40,841 bases of DNA from NCBI GenBank assembly GCA_950097245.1, contig CATNCS010000015.1:1-40841 (forward strand). The letters are read 5' to 3'. A program made the position numbers and the translations under genes. The notes beneath the pieces were generated by a model. The model was not told the origin of the DNA. It was given only the letters and a program-made list of their open reading frames with translations, and made no database searches. Positions 24,003 to 32,055 of this stretch are shown piece after piece (the stretch's first letter is position 1; every line of letters starts with the position of its first letter). Source of the stretch: an uncultured Oscillospiraceae bacterium. Lineage in GTDB: Bacteria; Bacillota; Clostridia; Oscillospirales; Oscillospiraceae.

Positions 24003-25019
24003 ATGCATAGATTGAAAACGCGGCGCTGGGTTCAGCTGCTGCTGGTAGTGGGGCTCTGCTTTGGAACGCTGGCGACGACGGGAGCCGTGGGCCGGGAGGA
24101 GCCGGTCCGTCCGCCGGAGGCCCCCGCCGTCCAGGCCCCGGCGGAGCAGGGCGGGGATCAGGCCGCGGCGAAGGAGGCGGAGCTCCGGCGGCAGCGGGCG
24201 GCCAGCCTGCTGGGCCGCTACGGGCTGACCCGGGAGCAGAGGGACACCATGTCCGCCCGGGCGGCTGCGGACGCCGCCCTGTTCCAGAGGCTGGAGCGGG
24301 GGGAGCTGAGCCGGACTGAGCTGACCTGGCTGGGGCTGCCCAACGCCCGGGCCGACCGGCTGGACCGCTACGACGCCTGGATGGAGGCCCACCCGGAGGA
24401 CACCAGGGAGAACGCCGTCTTTCAGGTGAACCTGAATCAGGACCAGGCCTTCTACAGCCTGATCTGGGAGACCGCCGACCCGGACAGCCTGGATGTGCTG
24501 GTGAACAAGCACTACACCCTGCCCGCCTCCTATGTCCCGGAGCTGGAGGCCCTGGGCAAGGGCTACGGCTCCGGCTCCCTGCGGCCCGAGGCGGCCCGGG
24601 CCTTCCGGGCCATGGTGGACGGGGCGAAAGCGGAGGGCGTCACCCTGCGCAGCGTGTCGGCCTACCGGTCCTACAAGACCCAGAAGAACACCTACAACCG
24701 GTACTTAAAGCAGTACAAGCAGTCCACGGTGGACACCTTCTCCGCCCGGCCCGGCCACTCGGAGCACCAGACCGGCCTTGCCCTGGACATCAACGTGGCC
24801 AGCAGCCGCGCCCACTTTGAGAACACCGCCGCCTTCGCCTGGCTGAAGGCCCACTGCGCCGAGTACGGCTTCATCCTCCGGTACGACCAGGGGAAGGAGG
24901 CCATCACCGGCTACCGCTTCGAGCCCTGGCACTACCGCTATGTGGGGGTGGAGACCGCCAAGGTCATCATGGAGCAGGGAATCAGCTATGAGGAGTACCT
25001 GGCCCTCCAGCCCGGATAA
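24003..25019 (+). CDS. VanY-family D-Ala-D-Ala carboxypeptidase
   Basis: A 338-residue exported or anchored protein. The N-terminal basic-hydrophobic segment (7-28) is a signal peptide or anchor, followed by a low-complexity linker. The M15 peptidase domain covers about residues 170-330. Zinc ligands are His255 and Asp262 in SEHQTGLALD and His310 in EPWH, with Glu307 as catalytic base. It trims the terminal D-Ala from peptidoglycan stem peptides. Residues 60-165 form a helical, charged region not usual in minimal VanY proteins. A hairpin shared with the convergent XRE gene follows. Confidence 0.93.
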   Translation: MHRLKTRRWVQLLLVVGLCFGTLATTGAVGREEPVRPPEAPAVQAPAEQGGDQAAAKEAELRRQRAASLLGRYGLTREQRDTMSARAAADAALFQRLERGELSRTELTWLGLPNARADRLDRYDAWMEAHPEDTRENAVFQVNLNQDQAFYSLIWETADPDSLDVLVNKHYTLPASYVPELEALGKGYGSGSLRPEAARAFRAMVDGAKAEGVTLRSVSAYRSYKTQKNTYNRYLKQYKQSTVDTFSARPGHSEHQTGLALDINVASSRAHFENTAAFAWLKAHCAEYGFILRYDQGKEAITGYRFEPWHYRYVGVETAKVIMEQGISYEEYLALQPG

Positions 25020-25033
25020 ATCAGAACATGGAA

Positions 25034-25059
25034 CGGCCCCCGGCGAAAGCCGGGGGCCG
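25034..25059. terminator. Hairpin between convergent genes
   Basis: An 11-bp stem, CGGCCCCCGGC with GCCGGGGGCCG, and a GAAA tetraloop. The T-run is poor on either strand, but the position between convergent genes supports a terminator. Confidence 0.65.
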
Positions 25060-25066
25060 CGTGTGT

Positions 25067-25972
25067 CTATTGCCAGCACAGCCGCACTACCAGGGCGGCC
25101 GCGCCCTCCCGCAGGTTGTCATATACGGTACGGATCCCCATGGTTTGATCCTCAATGAGATAAATTTCCAGCAGAGCAGCCCCATGCTCCCGGTCCACAA
25201 CGGTGGGCGTCTCGGCAAAATTCCAGGCCATGCCGTTTCCCAGATAGGAGGCCTCCTTCGCCTCTTGCAGCTCGGTAGATATTCCGGACACCACCGAATT
25301 TCCCAGTCTGATCCGGTAGGGCAGGCTGCCGTCCTTCCGCAGCGTCATCCGGAAGGCCAGGAGCTGGCTGCGGGAAAAATCGTGTTCGGAATGAAAGGCG
25401 GACATATTGAGCAGCTCCCAGCTTTTGGACAGTCCCTCATGGGTCCACAGCTCCGCTCGGATTACCGCCCCGTCCATATCGTCCGCCAGGGTGAGGTCGT
25501 ACATATGCAGGAAATCGTCTCCGTCCTGATTGCTCAGCAGATCCACCAGGGCGTTCTGCCGCTCCTCCAGGTCGATGGGGGTGAGAATGGTCTCCGGCTG
25601 AGGGGACAGTTCCCGGACCCGGGCATACCCCAGCCACGCCAGCAGACCCAGCAGCAGGACGGCCGCCAGGAGGAACAGCCACTTCCACCGTCTGATTTTC
25701 GGCCCCAGCTGGGCCAGGCTGAAGCGCAGGGTGTCCCGGACGGCCTCCTCTCCGGGCTCCTCCCCCCGCTGGCCGGCCAGCAGCTCGGTGACGGTGAGGC
25801 CCAGCGCCTCCGCCAGGGGCTCCATCAGGGGCAGGTCGGGGAAGTTTTTTCCCAGCTCCCACTTGCTCACCGCCTGGACCGACACGTAGACCTGTTCCGC
25901 CAGCTCCCGCTGGGTGAGGCCCTTCTCCTTCCGGGCCTGGGCAATCAGCGCCCCGGTCTTCATTGCATCCAT
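25067..25972 (-). CDS. Membrane-tethered XRE-family regulator, paralogue 2
   Basis: A 301-residue regulator with an N-terminal HTH (LTQRELAEQVYVSVQAVSKW), a conserved linker LLAGQRGEEPGEEAVRD, one membrane helix (about 97-118) and an external domain of about 180 residues. It is a clear paralogue of the protein at 8894: the first 118 residues are highly similar, down to the start MDAMKTG, while the external parts have little in common. AAGGAGG lies 7 bases before the ATG. It is probably monocistronic. Different external signals feeding related DNA-binding domains is the likely theme, with targets unknown. Confidence 0.85.
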   Translation of the reverse strand: MDAMKTGALIAQARKEKGLTQRELAEQVYVSVQAVSKWELGKNFPDLPLMEPLAEALGLTVTELLAGQRGEEPGEEAVRDTLRFSLAQLGPKIRRWKWLFLLAAVLLLGLLAWLGYARVRELSPQPETILTPIDLEERQNALVDLLSNQDGDDFLHMYDLTLADDMDGAVIRAELWTHEGLSKSWELLNMSAFHSEHDFSRSQLLAFRMTLRKDGSLPYRIRLGNSVVSGISTELQEAKEASYLGNGMAWNFAETPTVVDREHGAALLEIYLIEDQTMGIRTVYDNLREGAAALVVRLCWQ

Positions 25973-25992
25973 GCCATCGCCTCCTTGCCCTT

Positions 25993-26021
25993 ATCATACC
26001 CGAGCCGGAGGGATTTTGCAA
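25993..26021 (-). promoter_or_regulatory. Promoter of XRE paralogue 2
   Basis: On the minus strand, TTGCAA (26021-26016), a 17-bp spacer, then TATGAT (25998-25993). It mirrors the promoter of paralogue 1 in boxes, spacer length and the CGGG before the -10. Confidence 0.7.
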
Positions 26022-26062
26022 TCACCCCCAGGTTGAACGGACGAAATTCTGAAGGGAACGGC

Positions 26063-26092
26063 AAAAGCGGCTCCGTTTCAGCACGGAGCCGC
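26063..26092 (-). terminator. Terminator of the dCMP-deaminase-like gene
   Basis: A 10-bp stem, GCGGCTCCGT (26067-26076) with ACGGAGCCGC (26083-26092), and four Ts following on the minus strand. Confidence 0.8.
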
Positions 26093-26113
26093 CGGTATAA
26101 GGGGCAAAAGCTG

Positions 26114-26596
26114 CTAGACCTGCTGAGGCAGGGAGTCGTCCTCCCGGATCCAGTCCTCCACGTGGACAACGGAGTATTCCGACTCCCCGGTGCGGATGAC
26201 CACCCGCTGGATGCCGGCGTTGATGATAACCCGGCGGCACATGGAGCAGGAGGTGGCGTCGTGGAGGAGGGAGCCGTCTCTGGCCTCCCGGCCGGCCAGA
26301 TAGAGGGTGGCGCCCAGGGCGTCCCGCCGGGCGGCGGAGATGATGGCGTTCATCTCCGCGTGGACCGAGCGGCACAGCTCATACCGCTGGCCGGAGGGGA
26401 TGTTCATGGCCTCCCGGGCGCAGTAGCCCAGGTCCATGCAGTTCTTCCGCCCCCGGGGCGCGCCGTTGTAGCCGGTGGAGACAATCTCGTCGTTTTTGAC
26501 GATAATGGCCCCGTAGCACCGGCGCAGGCAGGTGGAGCGCTCCAGTACGGTTTCGGCGATGTCCAGATAGTAGTTTTCCTTGTCGATGCGCTTCAT
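26114..26596 (-). CDS. dCMP deaminase-family protein
   Basis: A 160-residue zinc-dependent cytidine/deoxycytidylate deaminase fold. Zinc ligands are His79 with catalytic Glu81 in HAEMNAI, and Cys117/Cys120 in CSMC. The size and the GYNGAPRG and CREAMNIPSGQRYELC blocks match dCMP deaminases, which make dUMP for thymidylate synthesis. A ComEB-type assignment is the alternative. The ATG at 26596 follows GGGAGG with 9 bases of spacing. It is a single gene with its own terminator. Confidence 0.9.
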   Translation of the reverse strand: MKRIDKENYYLDIAETVLERSTCLRRCYGAIIVKNDEIVSTGYNGAPRGRKNCMDLGYCAREAMNIPSGQRYELCRSVHAEMNAIISAARRDALGATLYLAGREARDGSLLHDATSCSMCRRVIINAGIQRVVIRTGESEYSVVHVEDWIREDDSLPQQV

Positions 26597-26742
26597 GGGC
26601 GTCAGCCTCCCTGTGGTGAAGTTGTATCGACAGTATAGCCTATTTTCCGCCTCTCCGCAAGTCTTTCCCATAAAATGACCGGCAAGGCCGGCAAAACAGA
26701 GAAAATACTGTTTGAATTTACATATTGTTTACGAATAACGCC

Positions 26743-26771
26743 TTGACGGCACTTTTGAGAGGGTTTATCAT
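26743..26771 (+). promoter_or_regulatory. Promoter of zinc-ribbon gene
   Basis: TTGACG (26743-26748), a 17-bp spacer, then TATCAT (26766-26771), about 60 bp before the ATG. Confidence 0.75.
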
Positions 26772-26833
26772 AATAAGGTATATCTGGCAGGCGGCTACCG
26801 CCTGCCGTCCCTGTTCAGCCAAGGAGGCGCTCT

Positions 26834-27229
26834 ATGATCCGTAACGCGATCCAGCGATTTATGTATGGCCGCTACGGGAACGACCAGCTCAACCTGTTCC
26901 TGATCGGCGTTTATCTGCTGCTCTATCTGGTCTATATGTTCACCAGGTGGGAGGCGGTCTATTGGGTAAGCTTTGTTCTGCTGCTTGGGGCCCTGTTCCG
27001 CCTGCTGTCCCGGAATATTGAGCGGCGGCGGACGGAGAACGCAAAATTTATGCGGGCCGCCGGCCCGGTTATCAGCTGGCTCCGCCTGCGCCGCAATATG
27101 CACCGGGACAAGGAGCATGTCTACTTCAAGTGCCCCAGCTGCGGCCAGCGGCTGCGGGTCCCCCGGGGCCGGGGCAAGATCACTGTCACCTGCCGCTCCT
27201 GCGGCGCAAGCTTCGAGGAGAAGAGCTGA
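26834..27229 (+). CDS. Small membrane protein with C-terminal zinc ribbon
   Basis: A 131-residue protein with two membrane helices (about residues 20-37 and 41-58), a basic segment, then a cytoplasmic zinc ribbon: Cys100/Cys103 in CPSC and Cys120/Cys123 in CRSC. The RLRVPRGRGKITVTC core is typical of zinc-ribbon proteins found beside chaperone or secretion genes. AAGGAGG lies 7 bases before the ATG. It is flanked by its own promoter and terminator, so it is probably a single-gene unit. The function is unknown. Confidence 0.8.
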   Translation: MIRNAIQRFMYGRYGNDQLNLFLIGVYLLLYLVYMFTRWEAVYWVSFVLLLGALFRLLSRNIERRRTENAKFMRAAGPVISWLRLRRNMHRDKEHVYFKCPSCGQRLRVPRGRGKITVTCRSCGASFEEKS

Positions 27230-27242
27230 ATCGTTCCAGGAT

Positions 27243-27274
27243 GGCCCGTCAGAGATTGACGGGCCGTTGTGTTT
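27243..27274 (+). terminator. Rho-independent terminator
   Basis: GGCCCGTC (27243-27250) with GACGGGCC (27258-27265), followed by GTTGTGTTTT. Confidence 0.75.
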
Positions 27275-27345
27275 TGCCGGAAGCTATGATATACTGGGTA
27301 AAATGGCGGGCCGAGGTCGTCCCGCCCTGCCGGTGCAAATCGGCC

Positions 27346-27415
27346 TGTAGGGGCGGATATCATCCGCCCGAACAATATCCGCAGGTATTACGGGCGGGTA
27401 ATACCCGCCCCTACA
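27346..27415. repeat. Double-hairpin TGTAGGGG repeat
   Basis: A 70-bp unit. The left tip is GGATATCATCC and the right tip a shorter GGTAATACC, with terminal TGTAGGGGCGG and CGCCCCTACA. A degenerate half (GTAGGGGCACACAATGT, from 27441) follows. Confidence 0.88.
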
Positions 27416-27491
27416 TGTGCACCTCGCCTTTATCTCGCCGTAGGGGCACACAATGTACCCAAAGAAACTCATATAATTAGGAGGTAACCTC

Positions 27492-28880
27492 ATGAACGCC
27501 AGATACGACGTTGTTATTCTGGGCTGCGGGGAGGCGGGCATCTTTGCCGCCTACGAGCTGGCCCACCTCCATCCCGAGCTGAAGGTGCTGGCCCTGGACC
27601 AGGGGGCGGACATCTACCACCGCAGCTGCCCCATTGTGGCGGGCAAGGTGAAGGAGTGCATCCACTGCCCCGTGTGCCACACCATGTGCGGCTTCGGCGG
27701 GGCCGGGGCCTTCTCCGACGGGAAGTTCAACTTCACCACCCAGTTCGGCGGCTGGCTCACCGACTTTATGGAGCCCGCCCATGTGATGGAGCTCATCGAC
27801 TACGTGGACTCCATCAATGTCCACCACGGGGCCACCACGGAGGTCTACTCCACCGAGAGCGAGGCGGCCCGGAAGCTGGCCCGCCAGGCCCTGGCCTATG
27901 ACCTCCACCTCCTCCAGGCCCGGTGCAAGCACCTGGGCACCGAGAACAACCTGCGCATCCTCACCAACATCTACGAGGGGTTGGAGGACAAGCTGGAGTT
28001 TGCTTTCAACACCGAGGTGGCCTCCATTGAGCGGGCGGAGGACGGCTACCGCCTGCTTCTGGCCAGGGGCGGCGAGGTGCAGTGTAAGTACCTCATCGCC
28101 GCGCCGGGGCGGTCCGGGGCGGAGTGGTTTGCCAACCAGTGCAAGGCCCTGGGGCTGGAGCTGCTGAACAACCAGGTGGACGTGGGCGTGCGGGTGGAGC
28201 TGCCCGCCGTCATCTTTGAGCACATCACCGACGTGGTCTATGAGTCTAAGCTGGTCTACCGCACCAAGCGCTACGGCGACAGCGTGCGCACCTTCTGCAT
28301 GAACCCCTACGGCCACGTGGTAGCGGAGAACGTGGAGGGCATCAACACCGTCAACGGCCACTCCTACGCCGACCCCGCCCTGAGAAGCGAGAATACCAAC
28401 TTTGCCCTGCTGGTCTCCAACCGGTTCACCAAGCCCTTCAACGAGCCCTACCGCTACGGCAAGCACGTGGCCTCCCTGTCCAACATGCTGGCGGGGGGAG
28501 TGCTGGTCCAGCGCTTCGGCGACCTTGTCGGCGGCCGGCGCACCAACGAGCACCGCATGGGCAAGTCCACCGTCCGGCCCACCCTTACCGCCGCTGTCCC
28601 CGGGGACCTGTCACTCACCCTGCCCAAGCGGCAGCTGGACGACCTGATTGAGATGATCTACCAGCTGGACAAGATTGCCCCCGGCACCGCCAACTACGAC
28701 ACCCTGCTCTACGGCGCGGAGGTGAAGTTCTACTCCGCCCGCCTTCAGCTCACCCCCGAGCTGGAGACCGCCCTGCCCAATTTCTTTGCCGCCGGCGACG
28801 GCGCCGGGGTCACCCGGGGCCTGGCCCAGGCCGGGGCCTCCGGCGTCCAGGCGGCCCGGGCGATTTGTGAGAGGCTGTAA
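27492..28880 (+). CDS. FAD-dependent dehydrogenase (COG2509-like)
   Basis: A 462-residue flavoprotein. The N-terminal dinucleotide-binding motif is VVILGCGEAG (GxGxxG at 11-16). The C-terminal FAAGDGAGVTRGLAQAGASG closes the FAD site. A Cys-rich segment, C46, C56, C59, C62 and C66 (CIHCPVCHTMCGFGG), follows the first beta-alpha unit and may hold a metal or redox disulfide. This architecture matches uncharacterised COG2509 dehydrogenases common in anaerobes. GGAGGTAAC lies just before the ATG. It stands alone between two repeats. The substrate is unknown. Confidence 0.88.
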   Translation: MNARYDVVILGCGEAGIFAAYELAHLHPELKVLALDQGADIYHRSCPIVAGKVKECIHCPVCHTMCGFGGAGAFSDGKFNFTTQFGGWLTDFMEPAHVMELIDYVDSINVHHGATTEVYSTESEAARKLARQALAYDLHLLQARCKHLGTENNLRILTNIYEGLEDKLEFAFNTEVASIERAEDGYRLLLARGGEVQCKYLIAAPGRSGAEWFANQCKALGLELLNNQVDVGVRVELPAVIFEHITDVVYESKLVYRTKRYGDSVRTFCMNPYGHVVAENVEGINTVNGHSYADPALRSENTNFALLVSNRFTKPFNEPYRYGKHVASLSNMLAGGVLVQRFGDLVGGRRTNEHRMGKSTVRPTLTAAVPGDLSLTLPKRQLDDLIEMIYQLDKIAPGTANYDTLLYGAEVKFYSARLQLTPELETALPNFFAAGDGAGVTRGLAQAGASGVQAARAICERL

Positions 28881-28883
28881 AAT

Positions 28884-29017
28884 GGCTCCCTCCCTGAGGG
28901 AGCTGTCGCCGCCGTAGGCGGTGACTGAGGGAGTATTCCATGAACGAACTCCCTCCGTCACGGCTTCGCCGTGCCACCTCCCTCTAAGAGGGAGGCTTTC
29001 CGCCTGCGGGCGGGACG
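28884..29017. repeat. Mosaic MITE-like repeat, copy 3
   Basis: The left end is GGCTCCCTCCCTGAGGGAGC with TCGCCGCCgtaGGCGGTGA. The right end is GTCACGGCTTCGCCGTG with CCTCCCTCTAAGAGGGAGG. The right half shares GTCACGGCTTCGCCGTGCCA with the 33993 element. It fills the gap downstream of the FAD enzyme. Confidence 0.8.
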
Positions 29018-29043
29018 AGGAATATTTCAATGGGAGAGGCAAA

Positions 29044-29496
29044 ATGATCATGCGGCTTTTCGGACTGTACGCCATATACCAGAACCAGGAATTCGAGCTG
29101 GTGGAGCACTCCGAGTCCCGGTGGAAGATCCCCGGCGACACTGAATACTGGCTGCTCACCGACAATCCTGGCGCTGCCGCTCTAGGTTTTGGGGAAGTCC
29201 GCCCGGGACGCTATAAAAAGAGAGTCCCGCCGGAAGATCTGTCTTTTGCCTTCCGGAAGGACACACACGCTACATACAAGGGATTTGAATTTAAAGCCGA
29301 TCCGATGAAAGACGGACAGGTAGAATTGTTTGTCCCCAATACACCTGAGATGCGGGAGCTGTTCAGGGGACGGGAAATTGAGAACTATGACCGGAGCTTG
29401 AACATCGTAAAAATTCCCCTTGACGAGATTGAAACATTTACGCAGGTGTGGAAGCCTTTGAAATCCTGGCTGGATTATATCAGCTCCAAAAAATAA
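29044..29496 (+). CDS. Hypothetical protein
   Basis: A 150-residue soluble protein, unrecognised. It has a beta-rich N-terminal half (LFGLYAIYQNQEFELVEHSESRWKIPGD) and a C-terminal helix ending WKPLKSWLDYISSKK. There is no signal peptide, membrane segment or catalytic motif. GGGAGAGG lies 5-10 bases before the ATG at 29044; the ATG at 29050 is an alternative. GC is distinctly lower than in its neighbours, and it sits between two repeat elements, which points to acquisition. An immunity-protein-like or small SMI1-type fold is a guess only. Confidence 0.65.
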   Translation: MIMRLFGLYAIYQNQEFELVEHSESRWKIPGDTEYWLLTDNPGAAALGFGEVRPGRYKKRVPPEDLSFAFRKDTHATYKGFEFKADPMKDGQVELFVPNTPEMRELFRGREIENYDRSLNIVKIPLDEIETFTQVWKPLKSWLDYISSKK

Positions 29497-29498
29497 CT

Positions 29499-29525
29499 TG
29501 GGGCTGCCAAAGGCCGCCCCCTACA
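29499..29525. repeat. Degenerate repeat remnant
   Basis: GGGGCTGCCAAAGGCCGCCC followed by CCTACA, equal to the right end of the 3968-type unit without its left half. It lies immediately before the MBL-fold gene's ribosome site. Confidence 0.6.
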
Positions 29526-29541
29526 CTCGAAAGGAGTCTTT

Positions 29542-30303
29542 ATGCGCCCCTGGTTTACCACCGAACAGCTTGCCCCCGACACCTGGGTTATCAGTGAATA
29601 CCGCCACTGGGAGGAGACTCACTGTTACCTCCTGACCGGTGCAGACCGCGCCTTGCTTATTGACACCGGGCTTGGCATCTGCAATATCCACGAGGAGGTC
29701 CGTCGGCTGACCGACAAGCCGGTCACTGCCATTGCCACCCATATCCATTGGGACCATATCGGCGGACACAAATACTTCCCTGATTTCTATGCCCATGAGG
29801 CAGAGCTGCCCTGGCTCCAGGGGGAGTTTCCCCTGTCCATCGAGACCGTCCGGGAGATGGTGCTGGACCGGTGCGACCCGCCGGAGGACTTCGATGTCAG
29901 CGCCTACGAGATGTTCCAGGGGACGCCCACCCGGATTTTGAAAGGCGGAGAGGCGCTGGACCTGGGCGGGCGGACGGTCACCATCCTCCACACGCCGGGC
30001 CACTCCCCGGGGCACCTGTGCTTCTGGGAGGAGGTCCGGGGCGATCTGTACACCGGCGACCTGGTTTACCTGGACACCCTGTTTGCCTACTACCCCTCCA
30101 CTGATCCGGAGGCATACCTGTCCTCTCTGGAGACTGTGGCCGCCCTCCCCGCCCGGCGGGTCCTGCCCGCCCACCACTCTCTGGAGGTCCCAGCCGATAC
30201 CCCGGTCAGAATGCAGAACGCCCTCCGTCAGCTGAAGCGGGAGGGAAAACTCCGCCACGGGGCGGGGACCTTCCAATACGATGGCTGGGGCATTTGGCTA
30301 TGA
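29542..30303 (+). CDS. MBL-fold metallo-hydrolase
   Basis: A 253-residue metallo-beta-lactamase-fold protein. The metal site is THIHWDHIGGH (His67, His69, Asp71, His72), with further ligands in HTPGHSPGHLCFW, YTGDLVY and LPAHHS. It belongs to the glyoxalase II-like hydrolase branch; the thioester or other substrate cannot be assigned. GAAAGGAG lies 6 bases before the ATG. It is a single gene following the low-GC hypothetical gene. Confidence 0.92.
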   Translation: MRPWFTTEQLAPDTWVISEYRHWEETHCYLLTGADRALLIDTGLGICNIHEEVRRLTDKPVTAIATHIHWDHIGGHKYFPDFYAHEAELPWLQGEFPLSIETVREMVLDRCDPPEDFDVSAYEMFQGTPTRILKGGEALDLGGRTVTILHTPGHSPGHLCFWEEVRGDLYTGDLVYLDTLFAYYPSTDPEAYLSSLETVAALPARRVLPAHHSLEVPADTPVRMQNALRQLKREGKLRHGAGTFQYDGWGIWL

Positions 30304-30404
30304 CCTTTGCGGCGGCTCTCATGCAAAACGCCAGGCCTACCGTCCATAATATTCCGTATATTCGCCTGAACCAAAAATTATTTTGTCACCCTCTATGCAG
30401 TTTT

Positions 30405-30488
30405 TTATCCACTTTTCCCACCAAACTTTCCACAGCCCTTTCCCCTGGGGCAGAGGCTTTTTCCACATTGTCCACAGGTTTTTCCACA
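30405..30488 (+). promoter_or_regulatory. Cluster of DnaA-box-like 9-mers
   Basis: The 330-bp gap before mnmE is AT-rich and has no gene. It holds TTATCCACT (30405), CTTTCCACA (30426), TTTTCCACA (30459), TTGTCCACA (30468) and TTTTCCACA (30480), all on the plus strand. Four are one base off the DnaA consensus TTATCCACA. Two abut directly, and the third follows after 3 bp. No dnaA, dnaN or rpmH is nearby. A secondary DnaA-binding site, or an origin remnant tied to mnmE, is the best reading. Confidence 0.6.
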
Positions 30489-30633
30489 CCGGTTATGTCA
30501 ACCCCTTGGGGAGAATATGCACCTCTCCGGTTTCCATAACATCTGTCAAGGCTGAATTTTACACAAATATTTTTCCTCCGCTTTTTGCAGGGAGATGTGT
30601 ATATTCTGTCGAATCCTGAAAGGAGCGCCGCCC

Positions 30634-32013
30634 ATGTCCCTCTCCACCGACACCATCGCCGCCATCTCCACCCCGGCCGGGCCGGGGGCCATCGGGATCT
30701 TGAGGCTGTCCGGGCCGGGGGCGGCCTCCATTGCGGAGAAGTGCTTCAAGCCCTTGGGGCGCAAGGGTTTGCGGGAACACAAGCCCCGTGAGCTGGTCTA
30801 CGGTGACCTGCTGGACAGCGGTGGACAGCCCATCGACCGGGTGCTGTGTACCTACAGCATGGGCCCCTCCAGCTACACCGGGGAGGACACGGCGGAGCTT
30901 CAGTGCCACGGCTCCCCCATGGTGCTGGCCCTGGGGCTGGAGGCCCTCTTCGCCGCCGGGGCCCGGCAGGCCGGGGCCGGGGAGTTCACCCGGCGGGCCT
31001 TCCTCAACGGCCGGCTGGACCTGGCCCAGGCGGAGGCGGTGGGGGACCTGCTCTCCGCCCGGAGCCGGGAGGGGGCCCGCCACGCGGCGGGCCAGCTGGC
31101 GGGGGCGCTGTCCAGAAAGATCGGGGACATCTACTCCGCCCTGGTGGACGTGATGGCCCACTTCCACGCCGTGCTGGACTACCCCGACGAGGACATCGAC
31201 CCCTTCCGCCTGGAGGAGCTGGACAATGCCCTCTCCAACCAGGAGGGGGAGCTGAACGCTCTGCTGGCCTCCTGCGGCCGGGGGAAGCTGCTGCGGGAGG
31301 GGGTGCCCTGCGCCATTGTGGGCCGGCCTAACGCGGGAAAATCCTCCCTGCTCAACGCCATGCTGGGCTGGGACCGGGCCATTGTCACCGACATCCCCGG
31401 CACCACCCGGGATACAGTGGAGGAGCGCTGCGAGCTGGGGGGCGTCCCCCTGCGGCTCATTGACACCGCCGGCCTGCGGGACACCGACGACCCGGTGGAG
31501 AAGCTGGGGGTGGAGCGCTCCCGGAAGGCCATGGAGGAGGCGGGGCTGATTTTGGTGCTCATCGACGCCTCCCGGCCCGCCGGGGACGAGGACTTCGCCC
31601 TGCTCCATGAGGCCGTGGCCCTGGCCCCCACCATCCTGGTATGGACCAAGGGGGACCTGCCTGCCGTGCCCTGTCCAGTGAAACGCTATGAGGAGATCGG
31701 GTGCCCCGCCGTGACGGTGAGCGCCAAGGTTAGAGACCTGGACGAGCTGTGCAATGAGATATCTTGCGCCTTCCCCCAGGACCTCTGGGGCGGGTACGGC
31801 GAAATCCTTACCAACGCCCGGCAGGAGGAGGCGGCCAGCCGGGCCAGGGAAGCGGTCCGCCGGGCCCGGGGGGCCCTGCGGGCCGGCGTCACCCCCGACG
31901 CCCTCCTCACCGACGTGGAGGAGGCGCTGGCCGCCCTGGGAGAGCTCACCGGTCAGGCCGTTCGGGAGGACGTCACCGACCGGATTTTTTCCAAATTCTG
32001 CGTGGGGAAATAA
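30634..32013 (+). CDS. mnmE: tRNA modification GTPase MnmE
   Basis: A 459-residue MnmE (TrmE). It has an N-terminal tetrahydrofolate-binding domain (DTIAAISTPAGPGAIGILRLSG, SYTGEDTAE), a helical domain and an inserted G domain: G1 GRPNAGKSS (230-238), G2/G3 TTRDT and DTAGLRDT. The C-terminal FCVGK carries the conserved Cys456. With MnmG it installs 5-carboxymethylaminomethyl groups on wobble uridine of tRNAs. The start at 30634 follows AAAGGAG; an upstream in-frame ATG at 30595 lacks a site. Its usual neighbours mnmG and jag are absent here. A DnaA-box cluster lies upstream. Confidence 0.97.
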   Translation: MSLSTDTIAAISTPAGPGAIGILRLSGPGAASIAEKCFKPLGRKGLREHKPRELVYGDLLDSGGQPIDRVLCTYSMGPSSYTGEDTAELQCHGSPMVLALGLEALFAAGARQAGAGEFTRRAFLNGRLDLAQAEAVGDLLSARSREGARHAAGQLAGALSRKIGDIYSALVDVMAHFHAVLDYPDEDIDPFRLEELDNALSNQEGELNALLASCGRGKLLREGVPCAIVGRPNAGKSSLLNAMLGWDRAIVTDIPGTTRDTVEERCELGGVPLRLIDTAGLRDTDDPVEKLGVERSRKAMEEAGLILVLIDASRPAGDEDFALLHEAVALAPTILVWTKGDLPAVPCPVKRYEEIGCPAVTVSAKVRDLDELCNEISCAFPQDLWGGYGEILTNARQEEAASRAREAVRRARGALRAGVTPDALLTDVEEALAALGELTGQAVREDVTDRIFSKFCVGK

Positions 32014-32015
32014 GA

Positions 32016-32042
32016 AAACCCTCCGGTATAACCGGAGGGTTT
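32016..32042. terminator. Bidirectional terminator, mnmE/pta
   Basis: A 12-bp stem, AAACCCTCCGGT (32016-32027) with ACCGGAGGGTTT (32031-32042), flanked by A-rich and T-rich ends. It serves both convergent genes. Confidence 0.85.
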
Positions 32043-32055
32043 ATTACAGAAGGTT

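Noticed and set aside
30294-30539. A small open frame in the gap before mnmE
   Set aside because: Its codons are mostly the TTTCCACA repeats and there is no ribosome site or family resemblance.
30304-30633. The chromosomal origin itself
   Set aside because: Box-like 9-mers are present, but dnaA, dnaN and rpmH are missing, genes on both sides run in the same direction, and no clear unwinding element was found. Kept only as a DnaA-box-like cluster.
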